This document shows positions 9,375-17,812 of a stretch of DNA of 40,139 nt, in pieces. The translations under genes and the position numbers were made by a program. The notes beneath the pieces are model-generated. The model was not told where the DNA came from. It did not search any database and saw only the letters and a program-made list of their open reading frames with translations. The stretch's first letter is position 1. Each line of letters opens with the position of its first letter. The stretch comes from Erwinia pyrifoliae DSM 12163 (GTDB lineage: Bacteria > Pseudomonadota > Gammaproteobacteria > Enterobacterales > Enterobacteriaceae): positions 2,399,107 to 2,439,245 of the forward strand of contig NC_017390.1 in assembly GCF_000026985.1 (NCBI RefSeq), written 5' to 3'.

Positions 9375-10055
9375 TTAAATAATCTGACGGACTTTTTCCA
9401 GGGTGGTGGTTCCCATGGTGCCCAGATCCAGCACTGCCCCGCTTGAGTTGCTGCTTACGCCGCTGACCAGGGCGTAGTTGAGCGGCTGCGCCACCAGCTG
9501 TCCGCTGCCGTTGCTGGCGCTGATGGCAACGGTATATTTACCATCTGCAGCGGTGGTGCCATCGCTGGCCTTACCGTCCCATTCGAAGGTATGCACACCG
9601 GCAGTTTGCGCACCCAGGTCAATGGTTTGCACCACTTTTCCGCTGGCATCGGTCATCGTCGCGGTGGTACTGGTGCTGGCCTGCGCCAGCTCTACGCCGA
9701 ACGGCGTGGTGGTACCGCCGCCCGCTAAAATCTGTGTTCCATTCAGCATCACGCCATGACCGATGAGCGTGGAAGCCTGTAACGACTGACCGCTGGTGAT
9801 CTGGCCGGAAATGGAACCCAGTGTGGTATTCAGCCTCTCAACGCCGCTCAGGGTGTTGATTTGCGCCAGCTGTGTTGTCAACTGAGCGTTATCCATCGGG
9901 TTAGTGGGGTCCTGATTTTTCAGCTGGGTCACCAGCAGCGTCAGAAAGTTATTCTGCAGATCCGCCGCTGACGTGTCAGAGGAGGAGGAGGAAGACGACG
10001 TCAGCGTGGTGGCCGCCTGTTTTTCGTTTACGCCTACGGCAATGCTCATCGGCAA
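9375..10055 (-). CDS. flgD: Flagellar hook cap / assembly protein FlgD
   Basis: FlgD (226 aa; E. coli 231) is the transient cap on which FlgE monomers polymerise. The conserved N-terminal block NNFLTLLVTQLKNQDPTNPM (residues about 35-54) and the following MDNAQLTTQLAQINTLSGVE identify it. The C-terminal half is the beta-rich Tudor/Fn3-like part, with TFEWDGKASDGTTAADGKY. A run of serines near residues 20-28 is a low-complexity linker. It begins five bases after flgC. Confidence 0.96.
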   Translation of the reverse strand: MPMSIAVGVNEKQAATTLTSSSSSSSDTSAADLQNNFLTLLVTQLKNQDPTNPMDNAQLTTQLAQINTLSGVERLNTTLGSISGQITSGQSLQASTLIGHGVMLNGTQILAGGGTTTPFGVELAQASTSTTATMTDASGKVVQTIDLGAQTAGVHTFEWDGKASDGTTAADGKYTVAISASNGSGQLVAQPLNYALVSGVSSNSSGAVLDLGTMGTTTLEKVRQII

Positions 10056-10060
10056 GTTCC

Positions 10061-10465
10061 TTATTGACCCATCGTTAAGGTTTTCATCATCATCTGTTTT
10101 ACGGTGTTTAACACCTCAACGTTGGCCTGATAACTGCGCGAGGCCGACAGGGTATTCACCGTTTCTGCTACCACATCCACATTCGGCATTTTAATGTAGC
10201 CCCTGGCATCGGCCATCGGATTACCCGGCTCGTATACCAGCTTTGCCGGCGTCGGATCGTTAATGACCTCGGCCACTCTTACACCTCCGGTCGGCGATCC
10301 GGGCGCGGCGTTGGTTTGAAAGACCACCTGCTTCGCCACGTAAGGCTGACCATCCGGCCCGGTCACGCTGTCAGCATTGGCCAGATTACTGGCGCTGACG
10401 TTAAGACGCTGCGATTGCGCAGCCATCGCCGAACCGGCAATATCGAAAATACGGGTAAGTGCCAT
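10061..10465 (-). CDS. flgC: Flagellar proximal rod protein FlgC
   Basis: FlgC (134 aa, as in E. coli) is a proximal rod protein. It begins [20 protein letters not shown] and continues [14 protein letters not shown], the rod family signature. It ends [20 protein letters not shown] followed by the typical [11 protein letters not shown] helix. It starts three bases after the flgB stop codon, consistent with translational coupling. Confidence 0.96.
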   Translation of the reverse strand: MALTRIFDIAGSAMAAQSQRLNVSASNLANADSVTGPDGQPYVAKQVVFQTNAAPGSPTGGVRVAEVINDPTPAKLVYEPGNPMADARGYIKMPNVDVVAETVNTLSASRSYQANVEVLNTVKQMMMKTLTMGQ

Positions 10466-10468
10466 TAT

Positions 10469-10882
10469 TTATTGCCCCTGTAGAGCCGACATCATGCCCT
10501 TGATTTGACTACTGATTAGGGTCAAATCCGTTTGATATTTCAGGCTGTTGTCGGCGAATTCTGTACGTTCCCGATCCATATCTACCGTGTTGCCGTCTGA
10601 TGCGGGCTGATCGGGAATGCGATACATCAGATCCATCGAGGGTGGCTGTTGCGTTTCTGCAGGAATATGGCGTGCCGACGTCACCGTCAACGACATTCCG
10701 GAACCCTGCGCGCGCCCGTGTTCAACCGCTTTAGTTAACTGGCTGGCGAAATCGATATCACGCGCCTGATAACCCGGCGTGTCGGCATTAGCGATGTTGG
10801 ATGCCAGGATTTCCTGCCGTTGTGCACGCAGATTCAGGGCTTCGGTGTTAAACCTCAGTGCTGCGTCCAGTTTGTCGAGCAT
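10469..10882 (-). CDS. flgB: Flagellar proximal rod protein FlgB
   Basis: FlgB (137 aa; E. coli 138) is the first gene of the long minus-strand operon and encodes a proximal rod subunit. The motif [20 protein letters not shown] near residues 25-44 is the rod signature, and the C terminus ([21 protein letters not shown], read across its middle) is the partner helix. It is divergent from flgA, with the FlhD4C2-type site between them. Confidence 0.96.
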   Translation of the reverse strand: MLDKLDAALRFNTEALNLRAQRQEILASNIANADTPGYQARDIDFASQLTKAVEHGRAQGSGMSLTVTSARHIPAETQQPPSMDLMYRIPDQPASDGNTVDMDRERTEFADNSLKYQTDLTLISSQIKGMMSALQGQ

Positions 10883-10938
10883 GCGTCCTCCGCAAGTGAA
10901 AATTCACAGCTGACAGCATAATCTTCGCGCGCAAAGCC

Positions 10939-10981
10939 TATCGCTTGAATAGCGCTAAAAACCGTCGCTAATTTGCGCCTT
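10939..10981. promoter_or_regulatory. Probable FlhD4C2 binding site between flgB and flgA
   Basis: Two inverted 16-base half sites, TATCGCTTGAATAGCG (10939-10954) and, on the other strand, AAGGCGCAAATTAGCG (10981-10966), are separated by 11 bases. Both fit the known FlhDC box pattern (AA-C/T-G-C/G-N2-3-AAATAGCG) and its 10-12 base spacing. The position in the divergent flgB/flgA gap is where the class 2 activator site lies in E. coli and Salmonella. Confidence 0.8.
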
Positions 10982-11036
10982 GACCCGGCACGCGTACGGT
11001 TAGAATCGGTGTCATGATGATTAACAGGTATTCGTG

Positions 11037-11705
11037 ATGGCAAGATTTACCCTGCTGCTGGCCGCCCTGATTTCCCTGCTTAGCGCTACCGCCAGCGCCG
11101 GTGATTTACCCGCGCAGCTCAGTCAGTTTTTCAAAAGCCGCTATGAACAAAACGGCACCAGCGCCGATAAGCTCAAGGTGGTGGTGAAAACGGCAAAAGA
11201 CATGTGGCCAGCCTGTGACAACCCGCAATTCTCTCTGCCGGCGAATAGCCGCATGTGGGGCTATATCAGCGTGGCGGCTAACTGTGAGCACAACCGGCGC
11301 TATATTCAGGTGCAGCTGCAGGTAACCGGAAGCTATCTGATAGCCACCCGCCAGCTGTCACAGGGAGAGGTGATTAGCGCCAGCGATGTGCGCATTGAGC
11401 ATGGCCGGCTGGACACCCTGCCGGCCCGCACGCTGCTACGTGCCGATGACGCCACGGGGGCTATCGCCCTGCGCGCTATCACGGCGGGCCAGCCGGTGAC
11501 GATGATGATGATGCGCCAGCCCTGGCGCGTGAAGGCGGGTCAGACGGTGACTGTCTACGCCAGCGGTGAGGGTTTTACCATCAACAGCGAAGGTAAAGCG
11601 ATGAACAATGCCGCCGCTATGCAGTCGGTGAGAGTAAGAATGAATTCGGGACAAATCGTGACCGGTAAGATCGATGCTGATGGGAATATTCTGATATCGC
11701 TATAA
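11037..11705 (+). CDS. flgA: Periplasmic P-ring assembly chaperone FlgA
   Basis: FlgA (222 aa; E. coli 219) is the periplasmic chaperone that helps FlgI subunits form the P ring. It has a Sec signal peptide (about residues 1-21, LLLAALISLLSATASA) and a C-terminal SAF-like region (RQLSQGEVISASDVRI, then AITAGQPVT) typical of the family. I start it at the ATG at 11037, eight bases after AGG, rather than at the GTG one codon earlier. It is the first gene of the plus-strand flgAMN unit. Confidence 0.94.
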   Translation: MARFTLLLAALISLLSATASAGDLPAQLSQFFKSRYEQNGTSADKLKVVVKTAKDMWPACDNPQFSLPANSRMWGYISVAANCEHNRRYIQVQLQVTGSYLIATRQLSQGEVISASDVRIEHGRLDTLPARTLLRADDATGAIALRAITAGQPVTMMMMRQPWRVKAGQTVTVYASGEGFTINSEGKAMNNAAAMQSVRVRMNSGQIVTGKIDADGNILISL

Positions 11706-11710
11706 AACGC

Positions 11711-11737
11711 TAAAGAACACGCCAGTTCTGCCGATAG
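11711..11737 (+). promoter_or_regulatory. Sigma-28 (FliA) promoter of flgMN
   Basis: TAAAGAAC (11711-11718), 11 bases, then GCCGATAG (11730-11737). This is a near-consensus FliA promoter that starts just after the flgA stop codon and about 75 bases before flgM. flgM would therefore be read both from the flgA class 2 promoter and from its own class 3 promoter. Confidence 0.88.
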
Positions 11738-11812
11738 TGGAAGTAACACGCATAATATAATCAGAATAACGAACAGCAGGCATAGCGAATGCCTGAATCA
11801 GAGGAACCTGAA

Positions 11813-12112
11813 ATGAGCATCGACAGAACCCAGCCCATGAAACCGGCCAGCAGCGTTCAACCGCGCGAAACCAATGACGCGACTCCGCCCAAAGCGCGTT
11901 CGGCCGAGAGCAAACCCTCTGTTGCCAGCGGCACCCAGGTGCTGTTAAGCGGTGCACAGTCCCAGTTATCAAAAGCCAGCTCACAGGACATCAACACCGT
12001 TCGCGTGGAAGAGCTTAGAACCGCCATTCGCAATGACGAACTGAAGATGGACAGCGGCAAAATTGCCGACGCGCTGATCCAGCAAGCCAAAGAAACACTG
12101 CAAGGTCATTAA
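11813..12112 (+). CDS. flgM: Anti-sigma-28 factor FlgM
   Basis: FlgM (99 aa; E. coli 97) binds sigma-28 (FliA) until the hook is finished and is then exported, which releases late flagellar genes. The start MSIDRTQPMKP is the family start; the ATG at 11813 follows GAGGAA at good spacing. The frame is open eight codons further upstream, but that extension lacks a good site. The C-terminal half (VEELRTAIRNDELKMDSGKI, then ADALIQQA) holds the conserved helices that grip FliA. It is followed four bases later by flgN. Confidence 0.96.
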   Translation: MSIDRTQPMKPASSVQPRETNDATPPKARSAESKPSVASGTQVLLSGAQSQLSKASSQDINTVRVEELRTAIRNDELKMDSGKIADALIQQAKETLQGH

Positions 12113-12116
12113 CAAC

Positions 12117-12548
12117 ATGGATAAGCTGCAGAATGCGCTTGATAAAATGCTGGAAGTGCTTTCTTCGCTGGCCGGGGTAATGAATGCTGAGCAAGAGCAG
12201 CTTTCGGCGGGTCAGATCAATAGCAGCTTATTACAGCGCATTACCGAAGATAAAAGTTCGCTGCTGGCAACGCTAAGCTTCCTTGAACAGATGCGCCGGG
12301 ATGCGGAAAAGAACGCCGGACTGTACGAGCCTTACAGCCGCCATCCTGAACTGGCGCAGCGCTGGACCGCGATTCAGGCCAACACGTTGAAGCTGCGCGA
12401 TACCAACACGCACAACGGGATGCTGCTCAACCATCAAATCAAACATAACGAGCAGGCGTTGCAGGTACTCAAGCCGTATCATTCGCAAAAATTTTATGGC
12501 CCGGATGGCCAGGCGATAAGCGCCAGATCGGTGAGCCGTAAAGCCTGA
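12117..12548 (+). CDS. flgN: Flagellar export chaperone FlgN
   Basis: FlgN (143 aa; E. coli 138) is the cytoplasmic export chaperone of FlgK and FlgL. The protein is almost wholly helical and Gln/Leu/Glu-rich (MDKLQNALDKMLEVLSSLAG at the start, SLLATLSFLEQMRRDAEK in the middle). Identity rests mainly on size, helical character and its place directly after flgM. An intrinsic terminator follows. Confidence 0.93.
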   Translation: MDKLQNALDKMLEVLSSLAGVMNAEQEQLSAGQINSSLLQRITEDKSSLLATLSFLEQMRRDAEKNAGLYEPYSRHPELAQRWTAIQANTLKLRDTNTHNGMLLNHQIKHNEQALQVLKPYHSQKFYGPDGQAISARSVSRKA

Positions 12549-12577
12549 GCGCCAGCCTGTTTCTGGTATCACTTCAC

Positions 12578-12603
12578 CCCCGCTGCCGGCAGCGGGGTTT
12601 TTT
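12578..12603 (+). terminator. Intrinsic terminator of flgAMN
   Basis: CCCCGCTGCC (12578-12587) is directly followed by its perfect complement GGCAGCGGGG (12588-12597) and a six-T run. It separates flgN from the convergent murJ. Confidence 0.92.
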
Positions 12604-12607
12604 CCGT

Positions 12608-14146
12608 TCAGATTTGGCTTCGGCGGGCAAAGTCGCGCGGGCGGAACCCTGATACGCCCAGTACGGCAAAATAGACGCCGCCGCCAACGGCGCACACCGC
12701 AGCCAGTCGCAGCAGGCGCGACAACATATTTCCGTTCGCCCAGTCCGGCATCAGATAAAGCATGCCCACCAGCGCGGCGGCCATCGCCAGCACGGCAGCC
12801 AGCAGGCGCAGCAGGAAGCTTAACCAGCCCGGCTGCGGCTGGAAGATGTCCTGCTTGCGCAGCTGCCAGTAAAGCAGCGCGGCGTTAAGACAGGCTGCCA
12901 GCCCGATGGACAACGCCAGCCCGGCATGTTTTAGCGGGCCAATAAACGCCAGGTTCATCACCTGGGTGGCCAACAGCGTAAAGAGGGCGATTTTCACCGG
13001 GGTTTTAATGTCCTGGCGGGAATAGAAGCCCGGCGCCAGCACCTTCACCACAATCAGCCCCATCAGACCGACCGAATAAGCCACCAGCGCTCGCTGGGTC
13101 ATCGCCGCATCAAAGGCGGAGAATTTGCCGTACTGAAACAGGGCAACGGTGAGCGGCTTAGCCAGGATCCCCAGTGCCACCGCGCTCGGCAACGCCAGCA
13201 GGAAGCAGAGACGCAGCCCCCAGTCCATCAGCCGCGAATACTCAATCTGGTTACCGCTGGCAAAACTTTTTGCCAGCGACGGCAGCAGGATGGTGCCCAG
13301 CGCTACCCCCAGCACACCGGATGGAAACTCCATCAGCCGATCGGCGTAATACATCCACGACACCGAGCCGGAAACGAGGAAAGAGGCAAAAATCGTGTTG
13401 ACGATCAGGGATATCTGGCTGACGGAGACGCCGAGGATGGCAGGCCCCATCTGACGCATCACGCGCCACACGCCGGCATCACGCAGATTCAGGCGCGGTA
13501 ACACCAGCAGGCCAATCTTTTTCAAATGCGGCAGCTGATAGCCCAGTTGCAGCACGCCACCCGCCACCACCGCCCAGGCAAGCGCCATCACCGGTGGGTG
13601 AAAATGCGGTGCGGCAAACAGCGCGAAGCCAATCATGCTGACATTCAGCAATGTCGGCGCAAACGCCGGGACGGAAAAACGGTTCCAGGTGTTGAGGATG
13701 GCTCCCGCCAGTGATGCTAAAGAAATCAGCAGGATATAGGGAAACGTCACGCGCAGCAGCGCCGAAGTCAGCGCAAACTTGTCTGCGGTGTCGGTAAAGC
13801 CGGGCGCGGTGAGGGCGATCACCCAAGGGGCGGCAAGCATCCCCAGCACCGTGACTATCGCCAGTATCAACGTCAGCAGTCCGGAGACATAGGCGACAAA
13901 GACTTTCGTCGCTTCTTCTCCCTGCTTACTTTTATATTCGGCGAGGATCGGCACAAAGGCTTGGGAAAAAGCGCCTTCGGCAAAGATACGGCGCAGCAGA
14001 TTAGGCAGTTTGAAGGCCACGAAAAAGGCATCGGTCGCCATGCCGGCACCAAATACGCGCGCCACAATCGCATCGCGGGCAAAGCCCAGCACGCGCGAAA
14101 ACAGGGTCATGGAGCTGACCGCTGCCAGTGATTTCAACAGGTTCAT
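12608..14146 (-). CDS. murJ: Lipid II flippase MurJ (MviN)
   Basis: MurJ (512 aa; E. coli 511) flips lipid II across the inner membrane for peptidoglycan synthesis. The N terminus [18 protein letters not shown] is almost identical to E. coli. The charged residues known to matter in the central cavity are present (Arg18, Arg24, Arg52). About 14 hydrophobic segments can be followed, along with the family stretch [17 protein letters not shown]. In E. coli it lies just after mviM; here mviM is absent and 647 bases separate murJ from yceH. It converges on flgN. Confidence 0.97.
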   Translation of the reverse strand: MNLLKSLAAVSSMTLFSRVLGFARDAIVARVFGAGMATDAFFVAFKLPNLLRRIFAEGAFSQAFVPILAEYKSKQGEEATKVFVAYVSGLLTLILAIVTVLGMLAAPWVIALTAPGFTDTADKFALTSALLRVTFPYILLISLASLAGAILNTWNRFSVPAFAPTLLNVSMIGFALFAAPHFHPPVMALAWAVVAGGVLQLGYQLPHLKKIGLLVLPRLNLRDAGVWRVMRQMGPAILGVSVSQISLIVNTIFASFLVSGSVSWMYYADRLMEFPSGVLGVALGTILLPSLAKSFASGNQIEYSRLMDWGLRLCFLLALPSAVALGILAKPLTVALFQYGKFSAFDAAMTQRALVAYSVGLMGLIVVKVLAPGFYSRQDIKTPVKIALFTLLATQVMNLAFIGPLKHAGLALSIGLAACLNAALLYWQLRKQDIFQPQPGWLSFLLRLLAAVLAMAAALVGMLYLMPDWANGNMLSRLLRLAAVCAVGGGVYFAVLGVSGFRPRDFARRSQI

Positions 14147-14465
14147 GTGTTTCCTGATTTTGATATCCGGGAGTTCCGGCTTGCGGCAATCTCTGGCCAG
14201 AGTCGCCCGGCCAGTTCAAGGTGGGAATAGTCTACTGATATAGAACGAAATAACCACTGTCGATTGTTACACCCTTTGTCCGGGGGGAGGATGCAAGCCA
14301 ATGTTGGCGTGGGTTAAGGCCCCGCGTATAACGCTAAACCCTGCACATGTTCAGCGTTATGCGCGGTTTTTTTTTGCGCAAGATGTCGACAACCCACGCT
14401 TATCCGGAACGCGCAACCGGCGTTATCGTCAATCAGGCCGCAGTGAAACAACACGGAATGGGGTT
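14147..14465. other. Non-coding gap upstream of murJ
   Basis: No gene is visible apart from the strong plus-strand terminator at 14323-14375. The murJ promoter should lie near 14150-14260 on the minus strand, but I could not fix its hexamers. G-rich (GGGGGGAGG, 14283-14291) and palindromic patches occur. This is the left part of the segment that replaces mviM. Confidence 0.6.
14323..14375 (+). terminator. Strong orphan intrinsic terminator (possible sRNA 3' end)
   Basis: CGCGTATAACGCT (14323-14335) pairs with AGCGTTATGCGCG (14353-14365), 13 pairs with one mismatch or wobble, followed by nine Ts (14367-14375). No plus-strand gene lies upstream, because murJ runs the other way. The hairpin therefore ends some unannotated short plus-strand transcript or is a relic. 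Confidence 0.75.
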
Positions 14466-14699
14466 ATGGGGAGAGCTATCGTTGTCCTGATGAGTGTGGT
14501 TTTCATCGCGGGTCTTATTCTGGTTGCCTGCTGGCCGTATGTGAGGATGGCGTTTGCCAGCAGCGCACATGATAGCGGGCTGGACTCAAACGATAGTTAC
14601 CGCAACAGAGGCAGCGGCCGGGCTGAACGGGGGGATTATGCACACAGCCCAGCCCGGAGCGCCCTGCCTGAACGGAACCCTGAGTCAGCCGTGTTATGA
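14466..14699 (+). CDS. Possible small single-span membrane protein, function unknown
   Basis: This open frame would encode 77 aa starting MGRAIVVLMSVVFIAGLILV, a clear single transmembrane helix (about residues 4-26), followed by a short WPYVRMAF segment and a polar, Arg/Ser-rich tail of about 45 residues. A weak GGAATGGGG precedes the ATG. Most of its arginines use the rare codons AGA, AGG or CGG, unlike the neighbouring genes. It sits where E. coli has mviM and on the strand opposite to murJ and yceH. I do not recognise a family. It may be a recent acquisition or a chance frame; the hydrophobic helix is the main argument for a real gene. Confidence 0.35.
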   Translation: MGRAIVVLMSVVFIAGLILVACWPYVRMAFASSAHDSGLDSNDSYRNRGSGRAERGDYAHSPARSALPERNPESAVL

Positions 14700-14793
14700 G
14701 AATACGCGGCCTTTACCTCTTTTGACGCTGGATGAAAGTAGAGAAACGTAGCCTAAAAAAGGCAACATCCAATAATACCCACCCACATTGCGC

Positions 14794-15450
14794 TCATTGC
14801 GCCTCCCCGTTGTTCAGCAGCAGGGCGATCTGCCGTTGCAGCGTTGCCACCTGCTGTTCCAGCTGCGTCACGCGCCCTTCCAGCTCGCCCGTGTTATCAT
14901 CCGCACGAAGACTGTCGGCACGCGGGTTCTCATCTACCTCCCCGCTCAACAGGTGCATATAGCGGCTTTCGCGCTTACCCGGTTCGCGTGCCAGACGCAC
15001 CACCAGCGGGCCATGTTCATGTTGTGCCAGCCGCTCCAGCGTTTGCTCCACTTCAGACGTATCAGCGAAGTCATGCAGGCGCGCGCTGCGTATGCGTAGC
15101 TCTCCCGGCGTTTGCGCGCCACGCAGTAACAGAGTCGCGATCAGCGCCACCTCGGCGGCGCTGAACCTCAATTGACCAAACGTCGAATTACAGAAACGCT
15201 GTTCATATTTTACCACCCGGCTACCGCCAACATTCAGCGCCGTCAGCTGGTGTTTTTTCACCAGCATATCAAGGGTGTTCTGAACCTCGCCGTCGCTGAG
15301 CGACATCACCGGTTCGCGATTGGATTTTTGGTTGCAGGCGGTGGTCACGCCGTTCAGCGACATGGGGTACTGCTCCGGAGTTGTCACCTGTTTCTCTAAC
15401 AGGCACCCGACCACCCGCGCCTCAACGGCGTTAAAAATCAGCTTATTCAT
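14794..15450 (-). CDS. yceH: YceH family protein (DUF480)
   Basis: A 218-residue protein (E. coli YceH 215) with the conserved blocks [35 protein letters not shown] and [20 protein letters not shown], then [12 protein letters not shown]. The family has a winged-helix-like fold with no firmly established function. The C-terminal 35 residues form a likely coiled coil ([20 protein letters not shown]). It starts eight bases after rimJ and is probably in one transcript with it, as in E. coli. Confidence 0.94.
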   Translation of the reverse strand: MNKLIFNAVEARVVGCLLEKQVTTPEQYPMSLNGVTTACNQKSNREPVMSLSDGEVQNTLDMLVKKHQLTALNVGGSRVVKYEQRFCNSTFGQLRFSAAEVALIATLLLRGAQTPGELRIRSARLHDFADTSEVEQTLERLAQHEHGPLVVRLAREPGKRESRYMHLLSGEVDENPRADSLRADDNTGELEGRVTQLEQQVATLQRQIALLLNNGEAQ

Positions 15451-15457
15451 TGTAGTG

Positions 15458-16051
15458 TTACGTTCCCCGCCGCTCCGGCATCCATTCGTTACAGGTCAAT
15501 GCCGTCAGGACATGATCCTGCCAGCATCCGTCAATGAGTAAATAATTTTTGGCGTACCCTTCCTTTTCAAAACCGAGGCGTGCCAGTAGCGCTCCGCTGC
15601 GGTGATTATGCGGCATATAATTCGCCATGATACGGTGCATCCGCTGCTGACGCTGCATATAGCGGATAGCGCTTTGCAGCGCTTCAAACATCATTCCCTG
15701 GCCCTGCCATTTCTCTCCCAGCGAATAGCCGAGATAGCAGGCGTGGAACGAGCCGCGCACGATATTGCTGAAATTTGCCACGCCGCGCACCTCATTTTCC
15801 TGTGGATCCAACACGGCGAAATAGCACGCGTTACCCTGCTTGTGCATATCACCAATAAGCGCCAGACGAGTCTGCCAGCCCGACGGATAACAGTGGCTGT
15901 TGTCACGCACCGGTTCCCAGGGCTTAAGGAAAGCACGATTTTCGGCGTAGTAGTCAGCCAGTCGCCAGTCATCACGCTCATTGATCAAACGCACCACCAG
16001 GCGATCGGTCGCTAACCGCACTTTTGGCGCGTGGGTAAGATAGCCAAACAT
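15458..16051 (-). CDS. rimJ: Ribosomal protein uS5 N-alpha-acetyltransferase RimJ
   Basis: RimJ (197 aa; E. coli 194) is a GNAT-fold enzyme that acetylates the N-terminal Ala of ribosomal protein S5 using acetyl-CoA. Visible landmarks are the start [20 protein letters not shown], the acetyl-CoA loop region [17 protein letters not shown] and the C-terminal [26 protein letters not shown] precedes the ATG at good spacing. It is followed by yceH on the same strand. In E. coli mdtH lies on its other side; here only 280 non-coding bases separate it from grxB. Confidence 0.95.
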   Translation of the reverse strand: MFGYLTHAPKVRLATDRLVVRLINERDDWRLADYYAENRAFLKPWEPVRDNSHCYPSGWQTRLALIGDMHKQGNACYFAVLDPQENEVRGVANFSNIVRGSFHACYLGYSLGEKWQGQGMMFEALQSAIRYMQRQQRMHRIMANYMPHNHRSGALLARLGFEKEGYAKNYLLIDGCWQDHVLTALTCNEWMPERRGT

Positions 16052-16331
16052 TTTTTCTCCTGAAATTTGTAACGGGTATCAACGTTATGCGCCGGAGCTG
16101 ACCGGGGTTTATTCGCGCATCATTCCGCATATATCACTATAAACGCCATGCCGTGGAAGAGTGAAATGCGGCGAGATAATATTGCACGAAAAGTAGCGGA
16201 ACATAGCAAACAAGCCAACACTTCGCCCCTCCGTTTGCCCTTCTGCCTGTTCGCCTCCATACTTATCAATGATATTCGGATGATTAATCAGCAACATCCC
16301 CTTCCAATAGTAAGGGTAAAAGGAGACAACG
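16052..16331. other. Divergent rimJ-grxB gap without mdtH
   Basis: This 280-base gap holds the divergent promoters of rimJ and grxB, which I could not pin down. I see no coding remnant of mdtH, the drug exporter that lies between rimJ and grxB in E. coli. Confidence 0.6.
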
Positions 16332-16979
16332 TTGAAACTCTATATTTATGAACATTGCCCGTTTTGCGTTAAAGCGCGTATGATCTTTGGCCTGAAAAAT
16401 ATTCCGCTGGAGCTGGTGGTGATGTTGAATGACGATGAAGCCACGCCACAGCGAATGATTGGTCAGAAAATGGCACCCATTTTGATGAAAGATGACGGCA
16501 GCTGTATGGCAGAAAGCCTTGATATCGTCCATTACGTTGATGCCCTCGACCACCAGCCGCTGCTCACCGGCAGTAGCAACGCGGCGATTGCCGACTGGCT
16601 GCGCCACATCGGGGGTTATGTCAACAAACTGTTGATTCCCCGCGTGGCGGAAGCGCCGTTTGCCGAGTTCGCCACTCCGCAAGCCCGTGGCTATTTCAAA
16701 AACAAAAAGCAGGGGGTTTACGGTGATTTTGCCGAACTGAAGGAACATTCACCCGGTTTAATCAAAAACGTTAACGATGACCTGCGCAAACTCGACAAGC
16801 TGATCATGCAACCGAATGCGGTCAACGGTGAACTATCGCTTGACGATATTCATCTGTTCCCACTGCTGCGTTCGCTGTCGCTGGTTGCCGGGATTGAATA
16901 TCCTACACGGGTGGCCGATTACCGCGATAATATGGCTAAACAGACGCAAATCAACCTGCTTTCCTCCGTCGCATCCTGA
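16332..16979 (+). CDS. grxB: Glutaredoxin 2
   Basis: Grx2 (215 aa, same as E. coli) is a GST-like glutaredoxin that reduces disulfides with glutathione. The thioredoxin-like N domain starts MKLYIYEHCPFCVKARMIFG with the active-site pair Cys9/Cys12 (CPFC here, CPYC in E. coli). The all-helical C domain ends SRVADYRDNMAKQTQINLLS-like, as in E. coli. The start codon is TTG at 16332, five bases after AGGAGA; no ATG or GTG fits the family N terminus. A perfect hairpin without a T tract follows (16988-17005). Confidence 0.95.
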   Translation: MKLYIYEHCPFCVKARMIFGLKNIPLELVVMLNDDEATPQRMIGQKMAPILMKDDGSCMAESLDIVHYVDALDHQPLLTGSSNAAIADWLRHIGGYVNKLLIPRVAEAPFAEFATPQARGYFKNKKQGVYGDFAELKEHSPGLIKNVNDDLRKLDKLIMQPNAVNGELSLDDIHLFPLLRSLSLVAGIEYPTRVADYRDNMAKQTQINLLSSVAS

Positions 16980-16987
16980 CGCTCACC

Positions 16988-17005
16988 GGCCGCCACCCGG
17001 CGGCC
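16988..17005. other. Hairpin after grxB, no T tract
   Basis: GGCCGCC (16988-16994), a four-base loop ACCC and GGCGGCC (16999-17005) form a perfect 7-bp stem nine bases after the grxB stop. No T run follows, so it is at best a Rho-assisted or processed 3' end. Confidence 0.55.
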
Positions 17006-17122
17006 CCGCTCATCTGCGTTACGCATTATCCGGCGTTCTCCTGGTGACGAATGCGTCGCGTTGATGCATGCTATGTGCTGGTGCCCTCAGGATTGAGCGG
17101 TGAAATGAAACAGAGGAATATC

Positions 17123-17686
17123 GTGAAGAAACCCCTTTTTGCCATCAGTGCTTTACTGTTAGCGCTGTGGGTCAGCGGTTGTAACCAGATTGCCCAATAC
17201 CGCATCAGTGAACAGGAAATTAACCAGGCGCTGGAAAAGCATAACCGCTATGAGAAAAATATCGGCGTTTCCGGGCTGGTCGATGCGCATATAACCCTGA
17301 GCAGTCTGCACAGCCAGATTGGTCGCGAAGAACCTGACCGGGTCACGTTGACCGGCAAGGCTAACGTCAGTATCAGCTCACTTTTCGGCCCGCAGCAGGC
17401 AGAAATGAACCTGACCATGAAAGCCCAACCGGTATTTAATCAGCAGGAAGGGGCTGTCTATCTGAAGGACATGGAACTGACCGATATCCAGGTTCAACCG
17501 GAAAAAATGCAGGGTGTGCTGAAAACCCTGACGCCTTACCTGAATCAATCGCTGAAAAGTTACTTTAACCAGAAGCCCGCCTGGGCGCTGAGCAGCGACC
17601 GCAGCAAAGCCGAGTCGCTGGCGAAACGCTTCGCCAAAGGACTGGAAGTTAAACCGGGTGAATTAGTGATTCCATTTACCGAGTGA
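17123..17686 (+). CDS. yceB: Outer-membrane-type lipoprotein YceB (DUF1439)
   Basis: A 187-residue lipoprotein (E. coli YceB 186) of the DUF1439 family with no established function. The signal peptide LLLALWVSGC has a lipobox placing the lipidated Cys near residue 20. Conserved stretches are YRISEQEINQALEKHNRY and QIGREEPDRVTLTGKANV, then AKGLEVKPGELVIPFTE. I start it at the GTG at 17123, preceded by AGAGGA with correct spacing and matching the E. coli N terminus. An in-frame ATG at 17105 lacks a good ribosome-binding site. Confidence 0.93.
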   Translation: MKKPLFAISALLLALWVSGCNQIAQYRISEQEINQALEKHNRYEKNIGVSGLVDAHITLSSLHSQIGREEPDRVTLTGKANVSISSLFGPQQAEMNLTMKAQPVFNQQEGAVYLKDMELTDIQVQPEKMQGVLKTLTPYLNQSLKSYFNQKPAWALSSDRSKAESLAKRFAKGLEVKPGELVIPFTE

Positions 17687-17695
17687 AAACCGCCG

Positions 17696-17714
17696 GGTAC
17701 GGCTTGACCGTACC
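17696..17714. other. Hairpin after yceB, no T tract
   Basis: GGTACGG (17696-17702) and CCGTACC (17708-17714) form a perfect stem with a five-base loop just after the yceB stop. It lacks a T run. Confidence 0.5.
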
Positions 17715-17759
17715 TGTTCACCCGCGCATAAATTTGATGCAATTCCGGCGCGTTATCCC

Positions 17760-17804
17760 TATTCTTAGAACCCGGCTGAAACCTGCTTACTCTTATTGCC
17801 GGAG
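17760..17804 (+). promoter_or_regulatory. pyrC leader: -10 region and hairpin covering the ribosome-binding site
   Basis: A plausible -10 (TATTCT, 17760-17765) lies seven bases before CCGGC (17772-17776). That can pair with GCCGG (17798-17802), which overlaps the GGAG ribosome-binding site (17801-17804). This arrangement matches the known pyrimidine control of pyrC in enterobacteria. There, the nucleotide pools choose the transcription start: a start at C gives the full hairpin and blocks translation, while a start a few bases later leaves it open. The -35 is poor and I see no clear PurR operator. Confidence 0.6.
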
Positions 17805-17812
17805 CATATGAC

